From contig OY282381.1 in assembly GCA_958295915.1 (NCBI GenBank), positions 3,494,722-3,558,721 of the forward strand: DNA of 64,000 nucleotides. The letters are read 5' to 3'. Below the pieces are notes generated by a model, which was not told the DNA's origin, searched no databases, and saw only the letters and a list, made by a program, of their open reading frames with translations. Shown in pieces: positions 13,235-21,388 of the stretch. The position numbers were made by a program, and so were the translations under genes. This stretch comes from an uncultured Caldilineaceae bacterium. Its GTDB lineage: Bacteria; Chloroflexota; Anaerolineae; Caldilineales; Caldilineaceae. The first letter of the stretch is position 1, and every line of letters starts with the position of its first letter.

Positions 13235-16222
13235 TCAGAATAACCGCGCCCTGTCGGGTTGATGCATCCGATCCATGATGCGGGGCCACTCGGTTACGAG
13301 CGTATTGAAGATAACAGCATTGTCCGAGTCGCCGGCGCGATCATAGTGGTTATAGAGAAGGCGCGCCAGCCGCTCGACAGAGTTGACGTTGCCATACATG
13401 GCTCTGGCGACATCCGCCGCGCCGTTGATATAGCCTCCATCCTCATACTCCAGGTGGTAGACCATGCGCATGCAGCCCTCCCAGGCCGTCGAAATACTGG
13501 GGAGAGAGGAGTAGTCGGTGTCCCGGTCCCCCTGATATGCCTCCAACGGCAGCAGCTGCACCGCGCCCCGTTCGGCCGTGAGCAGCTCGCTCATAGCTGC
13601 TACGGCCACGTTTTTGGCCCGCGCCAGCGTATCTGCCTCGCCGTATGCGCCTTGGTCGTAGCCATGCTGCTTGAGCCACCCCAGGCAGAAGCGGCTGGCT
13701 GAATCGAGGTCGCCCTCCTGTTTCTGGTCATAATCGGAGATGGCCTTATTGATGGCTGTCAGTGCCTCGCGCACCGTCACCGGCTTGCCGCTGACCGTCG
13801 CCACGCGGCTATAGCGGGAGTAGATCTCCATGCCCGGCCCGATGGTGGCCTGGGCCAGGTCGGTCGGCGCGATGTGGCCCTCGCGCGTGAGATGGTCGAG
13901 GGCGGCCGGCATCTCCCGTTCCAGCGCATCGTAGAACTGGCGGCGCGTGGCCGCGGGCGCATCCACAGGACGCGGCCGGCAGACCAGCACAACCGACGAC
14001 GCCAGAGAATTGGTGGCCATGGCGTTCGATCGCGCTGACATTTCGGTGCGCAACGGCCAGGTGCCGACGATCTGAAAGCCTGCATCCACCAGCGATGTGA
14101 GCATTGTGTCCCAGCCGGTGGATGATCGGCCCGCGCGTTGCTCCTGCTGCTGTTTGTAGGCGTAAAAGATGGACGAAGGAAACTCTTCGGAGCAGCGCGC
14201 CCGTATCAACTTCAGTGTCTTGCCCATCAGTTCCTCGAAGCGTTCCCTTGGGTTTTCAAATCGAGGCGCGGCGATCATCTCCTCCTGTATCGGCACGAGG
14301 ATGCTGGCGAACAGGTCGGGATAGATATCGCGCAGCAGCGGACGAATCCACACGTAGAAAAAGTCGGACAGCTCGGCGTAGCTGATGTTGTCGTAGTAGG
14401 GTGGGTCGGTGACGATGACCGGGCCGCCTTCGGCGTGAATGGTGGTGGCGGCATCCGCCTGATGAACCTCGCCCGCGTTCACATAGGCAGGCAGGCGCTC
14501 GACCACCTTGGCAATCCACTTGATATGCGCCATCCAGTTTCCCGTCGAATTGGAAAAGGGATTGCTTTCAACAAAATCATATATCATTGGAATTGCCTGG
14601 CGGGCGAAAACTCCGGTGACCTTGTCACCGGAGTTATGCCACCTGTTAAAGCTGGAACACATGTCCGCTTCTCTGCCAACGGCAAGCGCTAGATACGTGC
14701 AGACGGCATTGGCATAGTCTTCATCCGCTCCCTGCTGCGTCATCACTGTACGCGCCTCTGCCAGCAGGTCGCTGAACGTGGTCAGCGCGGTCAACTGACG
14801 CTCGCTGAAAAGCTGATGCCAATGCGTGATACCGTACCCACGACCGCTTACCTTGTAAGCGGTCGTGGGCATTCTTTGTGTAGGCCGCCACTCTGGTTCT
14901 GCATCGAGAGCCGCTTTGATATGCTCCTCCGTTGGCGACAGGAACAACCGCCGGCGGTCTCCCTCGGCCACGATAGCGGTCATCTGCTCGCCCATATTGC
15001 CGGCTCTGGCCTGCTCTCGCACGTATTCCAGCCGCGCCGTGCCCCCGCAGGCGGCGCAGAATGCGCCGTTGCGGTTGACTGTGCCGGTCTGCGGCACACC
15101 GCCATCATGCCCCTGAACCACAAACGAAATCCGCTTCTCCGCCCGCTCAACCACCGGCCTCGTCCAGTGCTGATTCTTCGCCTTCTTGGACAGCTGAAAC
15201 GTCTTCATCAGCGGCATCTGCACGCCGCAGGCCGGGTTGGGGCAGGGCACGGTGCGCGCCCACAGCCAGGCGATCACAGTGGCTTGGCTGCCATCGGACA
15301 GCTTTATCTTGGGATAGAAATGGCCGATGCGCTTAAACGCCTCCTCCCGCATCCAGCGCCCATAGTAGCGAATATCGGCGGCCAGCCCTGCCGCGCCATT
15401 GAAATCAACGCCGCCATGCCGCGAAGCCGCAGAGCCACGCTGAAACTCCTGATCATTCTCTGGGTTGTTCTTAGCGTCCTTGCGCCCTTGCGTCCTTGCG
15501 TTAAAAAGTTCAGACTCCTTTGCGTTAAAAAGTTCAGAACGCTGAAACTCCTGGTTTTTCTCTGGGTTGTTCTTAGCGTCCTTGCGCCCTTGCGTCTTTG
15601 CGTTAAAAAGTTCAGACTCCTTTGCGTTAAAAAGCCCAGTCTCGCCACCAGGATTGACCGGCGGCCGCCCGGCGAACTTAGGCGGCAGCTCAATCAGCGC
15701 CTTATTGATAAGCACGGCGACCGGATTGAGATCTGTGCCCACGGCGCGCAGCCCCAGCCGTTGCGCCTCCAGCGGTATGGAGCCGCCGCCGGCGAAGGGA
15801 TCATAGATAGACAGGGCTTGCTCGCCCAGATAGCGCAGCAATTCTGCCGGCGCGCTGGGCGCGCGCTCCCCGCGCGTGCGGGCGACGGAGCGGGCGATTT
15901 CATAGCGCGCCCTGTTCAGGAGATCCCGCGCCTCCGGTTTGCTCTCGTCGGTGTTCTCCCACTTCACCAACTCGCTGATAATGTCGTGCAGTCGTTTGCG
16001 TTCGGCCGCTTGCTCGGCATCGCTGGGGAACTCATCGGGGCAGGCGGACGGGTCGTCCACCAGGCTGGCGAAGATAACAGCGCGGCAGGCCGCCAGGGGC
16101 CGACGCGCCCACCACATATGCAATGTGCTGGGGTGGCCATGGCGGATCGACTTCTCGCGTGCCGCCTCGCGGTTGATATCGTCCAGCGGCAGGTCGACTT
16201 CGATCAGTTTCTTACGATTCAT
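13235..16222 (-). CDS. DUF1156 domain DNA methyltransferase
   Basis: 995 residues. The N-terminus (LIEVDLPLDDINREAAREKS, then HPSTLHMWWARRPLAA) is the DUF1156 signature. Adenine-methylase motifs follow: DPFAGGGSIPLEA (SAM binding, about residue 142) and TDPPYYDNISYAELSDFF (catalytic DPPY, about 615). DUF1156 methylases are known from anti-phage loci with helicases and DUF499 ATPases, but none of these is nearby, so this looks like an orphan. Between SAM motif and target domain there is a 34-residue direct duplication (ESELFNAKTQGRKDAKNNPE type) made of family A repeat DNA. The promoter side abuts a 91-bp tandem array. Confidence 0.88.
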   Translation of the reverse strand: MNRKKLIEVDLPLDDINREAAREKSIRHGHPSTLHMWWARRPLAACRAVIFASLVDDPSACPDEFPSDAEQAAERKRLHDIISELVKWENTDESKPEARDLLNRARYEIARSVARTRGERAPSAPAELLRYLGEQALSIYDPFAGGGSIPLEAQRLGLRAVGTDLNPVAVLINKALIELPPKFAGRPPVNPGGETGLFNAKESELFNAKTQGRKDAKNNPEKNQEFQRSELFNAKESELFNARTQGRKDAKNNPENDQEFQRGSAASRHGGVDFNGAAGLAADIRYYGRWMREEAFKRIGHFYPKIKLSDGSQATVIAWLWARTVPCPNPACGVQMPLMKTFQLSKKAKNQHWTRPVVERAEKRISFVVQGHDGGVPQTGTVNRNGAFCAACGGTARLEYVREQARAGNMGEQMTAIVAEGDRRRLFLSPTEEHIKAALDAEPEWRPTQRMPTTAYKVSGRGYGITHWHQLFSERQLTALTTFSDLLAEARTVMTQQGADEDYANAVCTYLALAVGREADMCSSFNRWHNSGDKVTGVFARQAIPMIYDFVESNPFSNSTGNWMAHIKWIAKVVERLPAYVNAGEVHQADAATTIHAEGGPVIVTDPPYYDNISYAELSDFFYVWIRPLLRDIYPDLFASILVPIQEEMIAAPRFENPRERFEELMGKTLKLIRARCSEEFPSSIFYAYKQQQEQRAGRSSTGWDTMLTSLVDAGFQIVGTWPLRTEMSARSNAMATNSLASSVVLVCRPRPVDAPAATRRQFYDALEREMPAALDHLTREGHIAPTDLAQATIGPGMEIYSRYSRVATVSGKPVTVREALTAINKAISDYDQKQEGDLDSASRFCLGWLKQHGYDQGAYGEADTLARAKNVAVAAMSELLTAERGAVQLLPLEAYQGDRDTDYSSLPSISTAWEGCMRMVYHLEYEDGGYINGAADVARAMYGNVNSVERLARLLYNHYDRAGDSDNAVIFNTLVTEWPRIMDRMHQPDRARLF
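15438..15641 (-). repeat. 102-bp in-frame tandem duplication of family A repeat in the methyltransferase
   Basis: Copies at 15438-15539 and 15540-15641 both start CGCTGAAACTCCTG and contain CTTAGCGTCCTTGCGCCCTT and GCGTTAAAAAGTTCAGA. The unit is 34 codons, so the frame is kept. It encodes a charged, Asn/Lys/Glu-rich linker. Confidence 0.9.
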
Positions 16223-16246
16223 AAATAGCTCTTCTCTACCAATTTT

Positions 16247-16710
16247 AACGCAATGCCGCCATGTCGCGAAGCCGCAAGGTCTTTATCCGGGTTTTCCTTG
16301 CGTCCTTTGCGTCTTTGCGCCTTTGCGTTGTATTGTTCATTGTTTTAACGCAATGCCGCCATGTCGCCAGGCTTTATCCGGGTTTTCCTTGCGTTCTTTG
16401 CGTCTTTGCGTCTTTGCGTTGTATTCTTCATTGTTTCAACGCAATGCCGCCATGTCGCCAGGCTTTATCCGGGTTTTCCTTGCGTCCTTTGCGTCTTTGC
16501 GCCTTTGCGTTGTATTCTTCATTGTTTCAACGCAATGCCGCCATGTCGCCAGGCTTTATCCGGGTTTTCCTTGCGTCCTTTGCGTCTTTGCGCCTTTGCG
16601 TTGTATTCTTCATTGTTTCAACGCAATGCCGCCATGTCGCCAGGCTTTATCCGGGTTTTCCTTGCGTTCTTTGCGTCCTCTGCGTCTTTGCGTTGTATTC
16701 TTCATCATCC
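16247..16710. repeat. Five-copy 91-bp tandem array (family A)
   Basis: AACGCAATGCCGCCATGTCG recurs at 16247, 16347, 16438, 16529 and 16620: one 100-bp unit, three of 91 bp and a final copy that breaks off near 16710. Each unit ends in Thr/Cys-rich low-complexity DNA of the TTGCGTCTTTGCGCCTTTGCG type. Long open frames across it are translations of the repeat and are not genes. There is no spacer diversity, so it is not CRISPR. It separates the methyltransferase start from the permease remnant. Confidence 0.93.
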
Positions 16711-16714
16711 GCGG

Positions 16715-16838
16715 AGATACCGCCTGGGGCCAGATGATGACCATGTCTGTGTTGATGTCTCTGCCGATGATGGCGCTCTCCTATTACGGACAATGCTACT
16801 TTACCGAGGGTTTTACCCTGAGCGGCATCAAGGGCTGA
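16715..16838 (+). pseudogene. Remnant of a MalG-type permease C-terminus
   Basis: Reads GDTAWGQMMTMSVLMSLPMM, then ALSYYGQCYFTEGFTLSGIKG and a stop, which is the usual C-terminal helix and tail of sugar ABC permeases (compare FIQGVVISGVKG at 11811). Everything upstream is replaced by the 91-bp array, so the array replaced or grew into a deleted importer operon. Confidence 0.8.
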
Positions 16839-16848
16839 CCGGCGTTTG

Positions 16849-17412
16849 ATGTCTCTCTTCACCTCCCGCCGGGAGAAGCGCCTCTGGATCTGGACGCTGG
16901 TCGTCGTGGCGACGATCTACTCGACCCTCGGCCTGGCGCGGACACTGGTCGGGGTACTGCGCGACCGTGACCTGCTCGACGGTTTTTTCGTCCTCGGCCT
17001 GCTCCTGATCGGGGCAGCCATCCTGACACAAGGGCTGAAGACGCGGCCGGGCGGCGCTGAGATCTGCGTCGCGCTGGGTGTCGCGGCCATCTACCTCCTG
17101 GTGTTCGCCCGCATAGCGAGCGCGGAGGAGCGCACCCACCTCATCGAGTACGGCGTGGTGGCCATCTTCATCTATGAAGCGCTCATAGAGCGAGCCAGCC
17201 AGGGGCGCAGCGTCCCCGTACCCGCCCTACTCGCCTTCCTGGCGACGGTGCTGGTCGGCCTGCTCGATGAAAGCATCCAGGCCTTTCTGCCCAACCGCGT
17301 CTACGATATCCGCGACGTCGGCTTCAATGTTCTCGCCGCTCTGATGGCGATCGCGGCGAGCCTGGCGCTGGCGCGCGCGCGACGGTGGCGCGGCAAAACG
17401 CAGCCGGATTGA
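16849..17412 (+). CDS. VanZ family membrane protein
   Basis: 187 residues from the ATG at 16849. Five or so membrane helices, and the VanZ signature DESIQAFLPNRVYDIRDVGFNVLAAL (about residues 140-165). VanZ-like proteins are linked to glycopeptide resistance and to envelope or LPS-type functions, mostly uncharacterised. It begins 10 bases after the permease remnant's stop and has no clear ribosome site, so its expression may once have depended on the lost operon. Confidence 0.8.
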   Translation: MSLFTSRREKRLWIWTLVVVATIYSTLGLARTLVGVLRDRDLLDGFFVLGLLLIGAAILTQGLKTRPGGAEICVALGVAAIYLLVFARIASAEERTHLIEYGVVAIFIYEALIERASQGRSVPVPALLAFLATVLVGLLDESIQAFLPNRVYDIRDVGFNVLAALMAIAASLALARARRWRGKTQPD

Positions 17413-17471
17413 GGGTACGACCGCCGAGGCAAACACTGGTCACTGGGTCAGTAACTGCCGTAATAGTCGGT

Positions 17472-18332
17472 CTACCCAACGTATAAAGCGCTCTGTGGGT
17501 CTGCGGGCGCTTTCGCCCGCAGGACAGCGACGAGAAAAACAGCTACCCCAATCACAATTACACCCAGGACGAGCGCAAGCGGCAGATAATTGACGGACTG
17601 AAGCTCCGCCGCCGCCGCGGCGATGAGCTCGGCGCTTGGCTCACACCCGGCGAGTTTGTCGCCCTCCGGCCACGGGCCCACAGGCCAGCCTGCGCTGCGA
17701 CCGAAAGGCATGGGTTCCCATTCCCATCCCTTGGGCCAGGGCGCCCCGGCGCCCGGTGTGCTCACGCACATGCGGCGCAGCGCGCGGACATTCTGCAGCT
17801 GCGGCGCCCGCATGGCAGCCATGACGACGAAATAGGAGGCAACGGCTGCGACGCCGATAGCCCAGCCGCGGAGAACACCGCGGTACGGGGTCACCGAGAG
17901 ACGGAGGAGAACGCAAATCAGGAACAGAGTGGAAATGACGAGACCCAACAACCAATCCTGAACCAGGTCGCCGTGCCCGAGGATCCAGGGCGGAAGGAAA
18001 ACGGCCGGGAAGAGGAACATGTAGAGTCCGTTGAGAATCGCCATGCCAGCCACGAGAGTCTGAACCTTGGGGTTCTTCCACCAGCAGAGAAGGGCAACCG
18101 TGACAAAGAGAATGTTGAAATGGTCTATAAAGGCCATGCTCGGGATACCCAGCGCTGCGCCGAGGCTCAATTGCAGGTCAAAGGCGTCGTTCCGGGCCGC
18201 GTCCACGTCAAAACCGAGGCCAAAGGTGTAGATAGTGAACTGGTACCCGGGGTAGCCAAAGGCCAGGGCGAGCCACAGAAACGTAAGGAGACAGTTGGAG
18301 ATGAGCGCTTTGATGCGTGTTATGTTTCGCAT
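17472..18332 (-). CDS. Hypothetical polytopic membrane protein
   Basis: 286 residues from the ATG at 18332, with TTAAGGA nine bases upstream. Hydrophobic stretches: about residues 10-28, 60-85, 90-115, 125-145, 160-180 and a C-terminal helix LPLALVLGVIVIGVAVFLVAVL, with a polar loop rich in Trp, Pro and Gly (EWEPMPFGRSAGWPVGPWPEG) between the last two. I do not recognise the family. The start lies just inside the fragment of an aldolase gene, so insertion or rearrangement placed it there. Confidence 0.65.
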   Translation of the reverse strand: MRNITRIKALISNCLLTFLWLALAFGYPGYQFTIYTFGLGFDVDAARNDAFDLQLSLGAALGIPSMAFIDHFNILFVTVALLCWWKNPKVQTLVAGMAILNGLYMFLFPAVFLPPWILGHGDLVQDWLLGLVISTLFLICVLLRLSVTPYRGVLRGWAIGVAAVASYFVVMAAMRAPQLQNVRALRRMCVSTPGAGAPWPKGWEWEPMPFGRSAGWPVGPWPEGDKLAGCEPSAELIAAAAAELQSVNYLPLALVLGVIVIGVAVFLVAVLRAKAPADPQSALYVG

Positions 18333-18373
18333 TCTGAAATCCTTAACAAACTGGTGCTTGATGTATGAGCGCA

Positions 18374-18523
18374 ATTGTAGGGCGCATGTTCCTGATCGAT
18401 GATAACCCAGTCGAAGCCCACTCTGGCCAGCATGACAGCGATTGTGGTATCGTAGGAGGTTGACCACGCGCCAATGCTTATCTTATGCGCTTTCAGCTTT
18501 TGCTTCAGTTCCCTGCCGTTCAT
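18374..18523 (-). pseudogene. N-terminal fragment of an HpcH/HpaI-family aldolase
   Basis: About 50 codons: MNGRELKQKLKAHKISIGAW, then VMLARVGFDWVIIDQEHAPYN, matching the first third of HpcH/HpaI aldolases (the IDxEH segment). A good ribosome site (AGGAGG) precedes the ATG at 18523. The homology ends near 18374, and unrelated sequence follows. It differs clearly from the full aldolase at 22444-23205. Confidence 0.75.
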
Positions 18524-18552
18524 AACTTGGCCTCCTGTTTACTGTCTCGAAC

Positions 18553-19143
18553 TCATCCCACATCTTCCTCCAACTGATCGGCCCGCTCCATGGCTTGCCA
18601 ATACGCGCGATCGGCATCATGAACCAGTGTGTTTTCCAAGCTGCGCTTGATGAGTTCGCCTTCCGCCGAATGCGCGCCTGCCGCATGAGCCACGGCCTCG
18701 GGTAGCCCAACGGTAAGGGCCACGTGGACGCCATACACCGAATGACGTATGGCCGGGTAGCCGGAAGCGCCGATATCGTTTTGCCAGCGCTCTTGATTCC
18801 GCGGACTGAACTCAAAGGGCTTGCCCACATCGTGACACAGAGCGCACGCCCATAGAAGGTCTCTATCAAGGCCGATGTCCCCGTGAACCTTCTCCAGACC
18901 ATCGGCAATTCCGTGGGCAATGCGGGCAACGCCCCGCAGATGTTCGGCCTGCGTGCCGTCCTTTAACGACGGCGTATTGGGCCCACCAGATCCTCTGATC
19001 TGTTCGATGCGGGTAAACTCGGTCTGTGACAGCGCAAAGGCCCACGCCTCTACGACCTGGATGCGTAGGTCTTCGTTCTCGATTTCGTTGATCTCAGGCA
19101 GGCTCTTGCCTACCCCTTGGCGTAGGTCCTCCATAGATATCAT
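18553..19143 (-). CDS. HD-domain phosphohydrolase
   Basis: 196 residues; ATG at 19143 with GAGGAGA upstream. HD-superfamily metal ligands are visible: EHLRGVARIAHGI, then the HD pair in CALCHDVGKPFEF, the histidines in RHSVYGVHVAL and AAGAHSAEGE, and the final Asp in LVHDADRAYW. It may hydrolyse a nucleotide or phosphorylated metabolite; the substrate is unknown. It is the last gene of the minus-strand catabolic run that starts at 25917, separated from iolD by 168 bases holding a family B repeat. Confidence 0.8.
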   Translation of the reverse strand: MISMEDLRQGVGKSLPEINEIENEDLRIQVVEAWAFALSQTEFTRIEQIRGSGGPNTPSLKDGTQAEHLRGVARIAHGIADGLEKVHGDIGLDRDLLWACALCHDVGKPFEFSPRNQERWQNDIGASGYPAIRHSVYGVHVALTVGLPEAVAHAAGAHSAEGELIKRSLENTLVHDADRAYWQAMERADQLEEDVG

Positions 19144-19214
19144 CGGTATCGTCTCCTCTCATGATCAGAGACGCTCCGCCGCCGCGCCTCTCACTTGCAT
19201 GATGCCTTATAGGG

Positions 19215-19248
19215 TTGAATTGCGCGACCACTGTTGGGCGCAACAAAG
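19215..19248 (-). repeat. Family B hairpin repeat upstream of the HD gene
   Basis: Read on the minus strand: TTGCGCCCAACAGTGGTCGCG, then CAATTCAA. Lies in the 168-base gap between iolD and the HD gene, which holds nothing else recognisable. Confidence 0.8.
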
Positions 19249-19311
19249 TCTGTCCGTCACCGGCCAAGTGGGTCATGTCCTCGGCAAGCGGGCGCCGGAT
19301 GCTCGACGATT

Positions 19312-21207
19312 TCAATAATGAACCTTCTGGAGCCGTTGGCGATCTGCCTCGTATTCAACGCGCAGCTCTTGGGTGATCTCTGTATTCGTCTCTTCGGCGG
19401 CAGCCACATCCCACCAGACTTCCGAGGCGGGGCCATAACGATGCTTCTCGACTTCCATCACAATGGCGCAGGTTCGTGTCTCCGCGCGGGCTTCCCGCAA
19501 CGCCCGGCGAAGTTCGTCTGGTGTGGTGACATGCCAGGCCCTGGCGCCCATGCTCTCCGCATTTTTGGCGAAGTCAATCGTCAGATAGTCCCCCTCAAGC
19601 CGGTTTGTCCGGGGATCGCGCGCCCGGAATTCGTTGCCAAAACTGACTCCGGCCCGACCCATCTGCAAACGCCGGATGATCTGGTAGCCATGATTTTCTG
19701 CAATGATCAACGTCACCTTCAGGTTTTCTTGCATAGCCGTGACCAATTCGGTAGGGTTCATCAGATAGGTGCCATCACCGACCAGGACATACACCTCCCC
19801 TTCCGATTGTGCCATCCGAACGCCCAGACTGGCCGGTATTTCATACCCCATGCAGGAATAGCCAAACTCGATATGACAGTTGCGGCCGCCGCTGGTGTCC
19901 CACAACTGATGTAAATCTCCCGGCGGGCCGCCCGCCGCGGCAATGATTGTATCCCCCGCTTGCAGGGATTGGTTGATGATGTTGATGGCGTGCAGTTGGC
20001 TCATGGCCTCGCCCGCATGGTCTACGAATACGTCTGTATTCAGATGTTCTTGCCAATCCATCTTCGCCACGCCAACCTCTTCCAAATAGGCCGGATCTGG
20101 TTTGATCTCCGCCGCTGAAGCTGCCTGTAGAAAGGCCCGCAATGCTTCGCGGGCATCAGCCACGATCGGCAGGGCGCCCTGCTTATAGGCATCGTGCCCA
20201 GAGACGTTGATGTTGATGAATTTCACCTCAGGATGGGTAAAAGCCGACTGAGATCCGGTGCTGAAATCGGTCAGGCGGGTGCCCACGGCGATCACCAGAT
20301 CCGCCTGACTCATCAACTGACCCGCCGACCCCGTGCCGGTCACTCCATATCCGCCCAACGACATGGCCGACTCGCCAGCTAAAGCGCCCTTGCCCGCCAT
20401 CGTCTCGCCGACGGGAATGCCAAAGGTCTCAGCAAAGGTCTGCAACGCAGCCCTGGCGTCAGAGTAAATGACGCCCCCACCGGCAACAATCATCGGGCGT
20501 TTGGCAGCCTTGAGCATAGCCACAGCTTCCTCGATCCAATGCGGATGGGGCCGACGCCGTTCAACGCGCCAGATCCGCTTCTCGAAGAAGTAGGCCGGAT
20601 AGTCATAGGCATGGGCTTGAACATCCTGAGGCAATGAAATGGTCACAGCGCCGGTATCAGCCGGATCCGTAAGGACTCTCATCGCCTCCGGTAAGGCCGT
20701 CAGCAGCTGCTCAGGCCGGGAGATGCGATCAAAGAAGCGGCTGACCGGCCGAAAACAGTCGTTGACGCTCACATCCGCTGAAATCGGGTGCTCGAGCTGC
20801 TGTAACACCGGCCCTTGGTAGCGGGTGGCGTAGTAGTCCGCCGGCAACAAGAGCACCGGCAGACGGTTGAGCGTGGCCGTGGCCGCCCCAGTGATCATAT
20901 TGGTTGCGCCAGGCCCAATCGACGAGGCACAAGCGAAAGTGGCCAAGCGTAGATTGGCTTTGGCAAAGCCGCTGGCGGTGTGCACCTGTGATTGCTCGTT
21001 GCAGGGCTGATAAAAAGGCAAGTTCTGACCGTATTCCTCGATCGCCTGCCCCAAACCAGCCACATTGCCGTGGCCAAAAATGCCAAAGATGGCCGGGATG
21101 AAGCGCCGCTGCTGACCATCGCGTTCACTATATTGGGCTTGCAGATACTTCACCACCGCCTGGGCCATGGTGAGACGAACTGTCTCCTGACGATTTGCGT
21201 TTGACAT
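19312..21207 (-). CDS. iolD: 3D-trihydroxycyclohexane-1,2-dione hydrolase (IolD)
   Basis: 631 residues from the ATG at 21207 (AAGGAGA upstream). This thiamine-diphosphate enzyme opens the cyclic dione of myo-inositol catabolism to 5-deoxy-glucuronate. The N-terminus VRLTMAQAVVKYL and FGIFGHGNVAGLGQA is the IolD signature, distinguishing it from acetolactate synthase. The cofactor motif is GDGTYLMNPTELV...AENHG near residues 480-510, and the C-terminus has the family ending EVWWDVAAAE...YEADRQ. It is full length. A family B repeat lies in its leader (21233-21268). It follows a Gfo/Idh oxidoreductase that could supply the ketone. Confidence 0.88.
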   Translation of the reverse strand: MSNANRQETVRLTMAQAVVKYLQAQYSERDGQQRRFIPAIFGIFGHGNVAGLGQAIEEYGQNLPFYQPCNEQSQVHTASGFAKANLRLATFACASSIGPGATNMITGAATATLNRLPVLLLPADYYATRYQGPVLQQLEHPISADVSVNDCFRPVSRFFDRISRPEQLLTALPEAMRVLTDPADTGAVTISLPQDVQAHAYDYPAYFFEKRIWRVERRRPHPHWIEEAVAMLKAAKRPMIVAGGGVIYSDARAALQTFAETFGIPVGETMAGKGALAGESAMSLGGYGVTGTGSAGQLMSQADLVIAVGTRLTDFSTGSQSAFTHPEVKFININVSGHDAYKQGALPIVADAREALRAFLQAASAAEIKPDPAYLEEVGVAKMDWQEHLNTDVFVDHAGEAMSQLHAINIINQSLQAGDTIIAAAGGPPGDLHQLWDTSGGRNCHIEFGYSCMGYEIPASLGVRMAQSEGEVYVLVGDGTYLMNPTELVTAMQENLKVTLIIAENHGYQIIRRLQMGRAGVSFGNEFRARDPRTNRLEGDYLTIDFAKNAESMGARAWHVTTPDELRRALREARAETRTCAIVMEVEKHRYGPASEVWWDVAAAEETNTEITQELRVEYEADRQRLQKVHY

Positions 21208-21232
21208 GCACCATCTCCTTGCTTGGGGTTGC

Positions 21233-21268
21233 GATGTCGCGCCCAACAGTGGCGCGCAATGCAACCTC
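21233..21268 (+). repeat. Family B hairpin repeat in the iolD leader
   Basis: GATGTCGCGCCCAACAGTGG, then CGCGCAATGCAACCT; CGCGCC pairs with GGCGCG. The following bases 21335-21393 hold a family E motif (GAGAGGAGAGAGAAAC...CTCACTCCTCACTTCT). Confidence 0.85.
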
Positions 21269-21388
21269 GATAACTTCAAATAATCTGTTGGCGCGCTTTC
21301 AAGTTTCTCCCCCCATTCATGCCAGCGCTTACCGCGAGAGGAGAGAGAAACATCAACTCTCACTCCTCACTTCTATCTCTTCACTTCT

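Noticed and set aside
13235-16222. DISARM or a similar multi-gene defence island
   Set aside because: None of the helicase, DUF499, PLD or DrmB-type genes is present on either side; only a lone methylase.
14816-16228. A 470-codon plus-strand frame over the methyltransferase
   Set aside because: Antisense to the DUF1156 methyltransferase, whose motifs are unambiguous.
16247-16710. CRISPR array
   Set aside because: Units of 91 bp are identical along their whole length; there are no unique spacers and no cas genes.
16261-16849. Three long overlapping frames rich in Leu, Cys and Arg
   Set aside because: They are translations of the 91-bp tandem array in all phases (FASLRLCVVF type peptides) and have no ribosome site or family.
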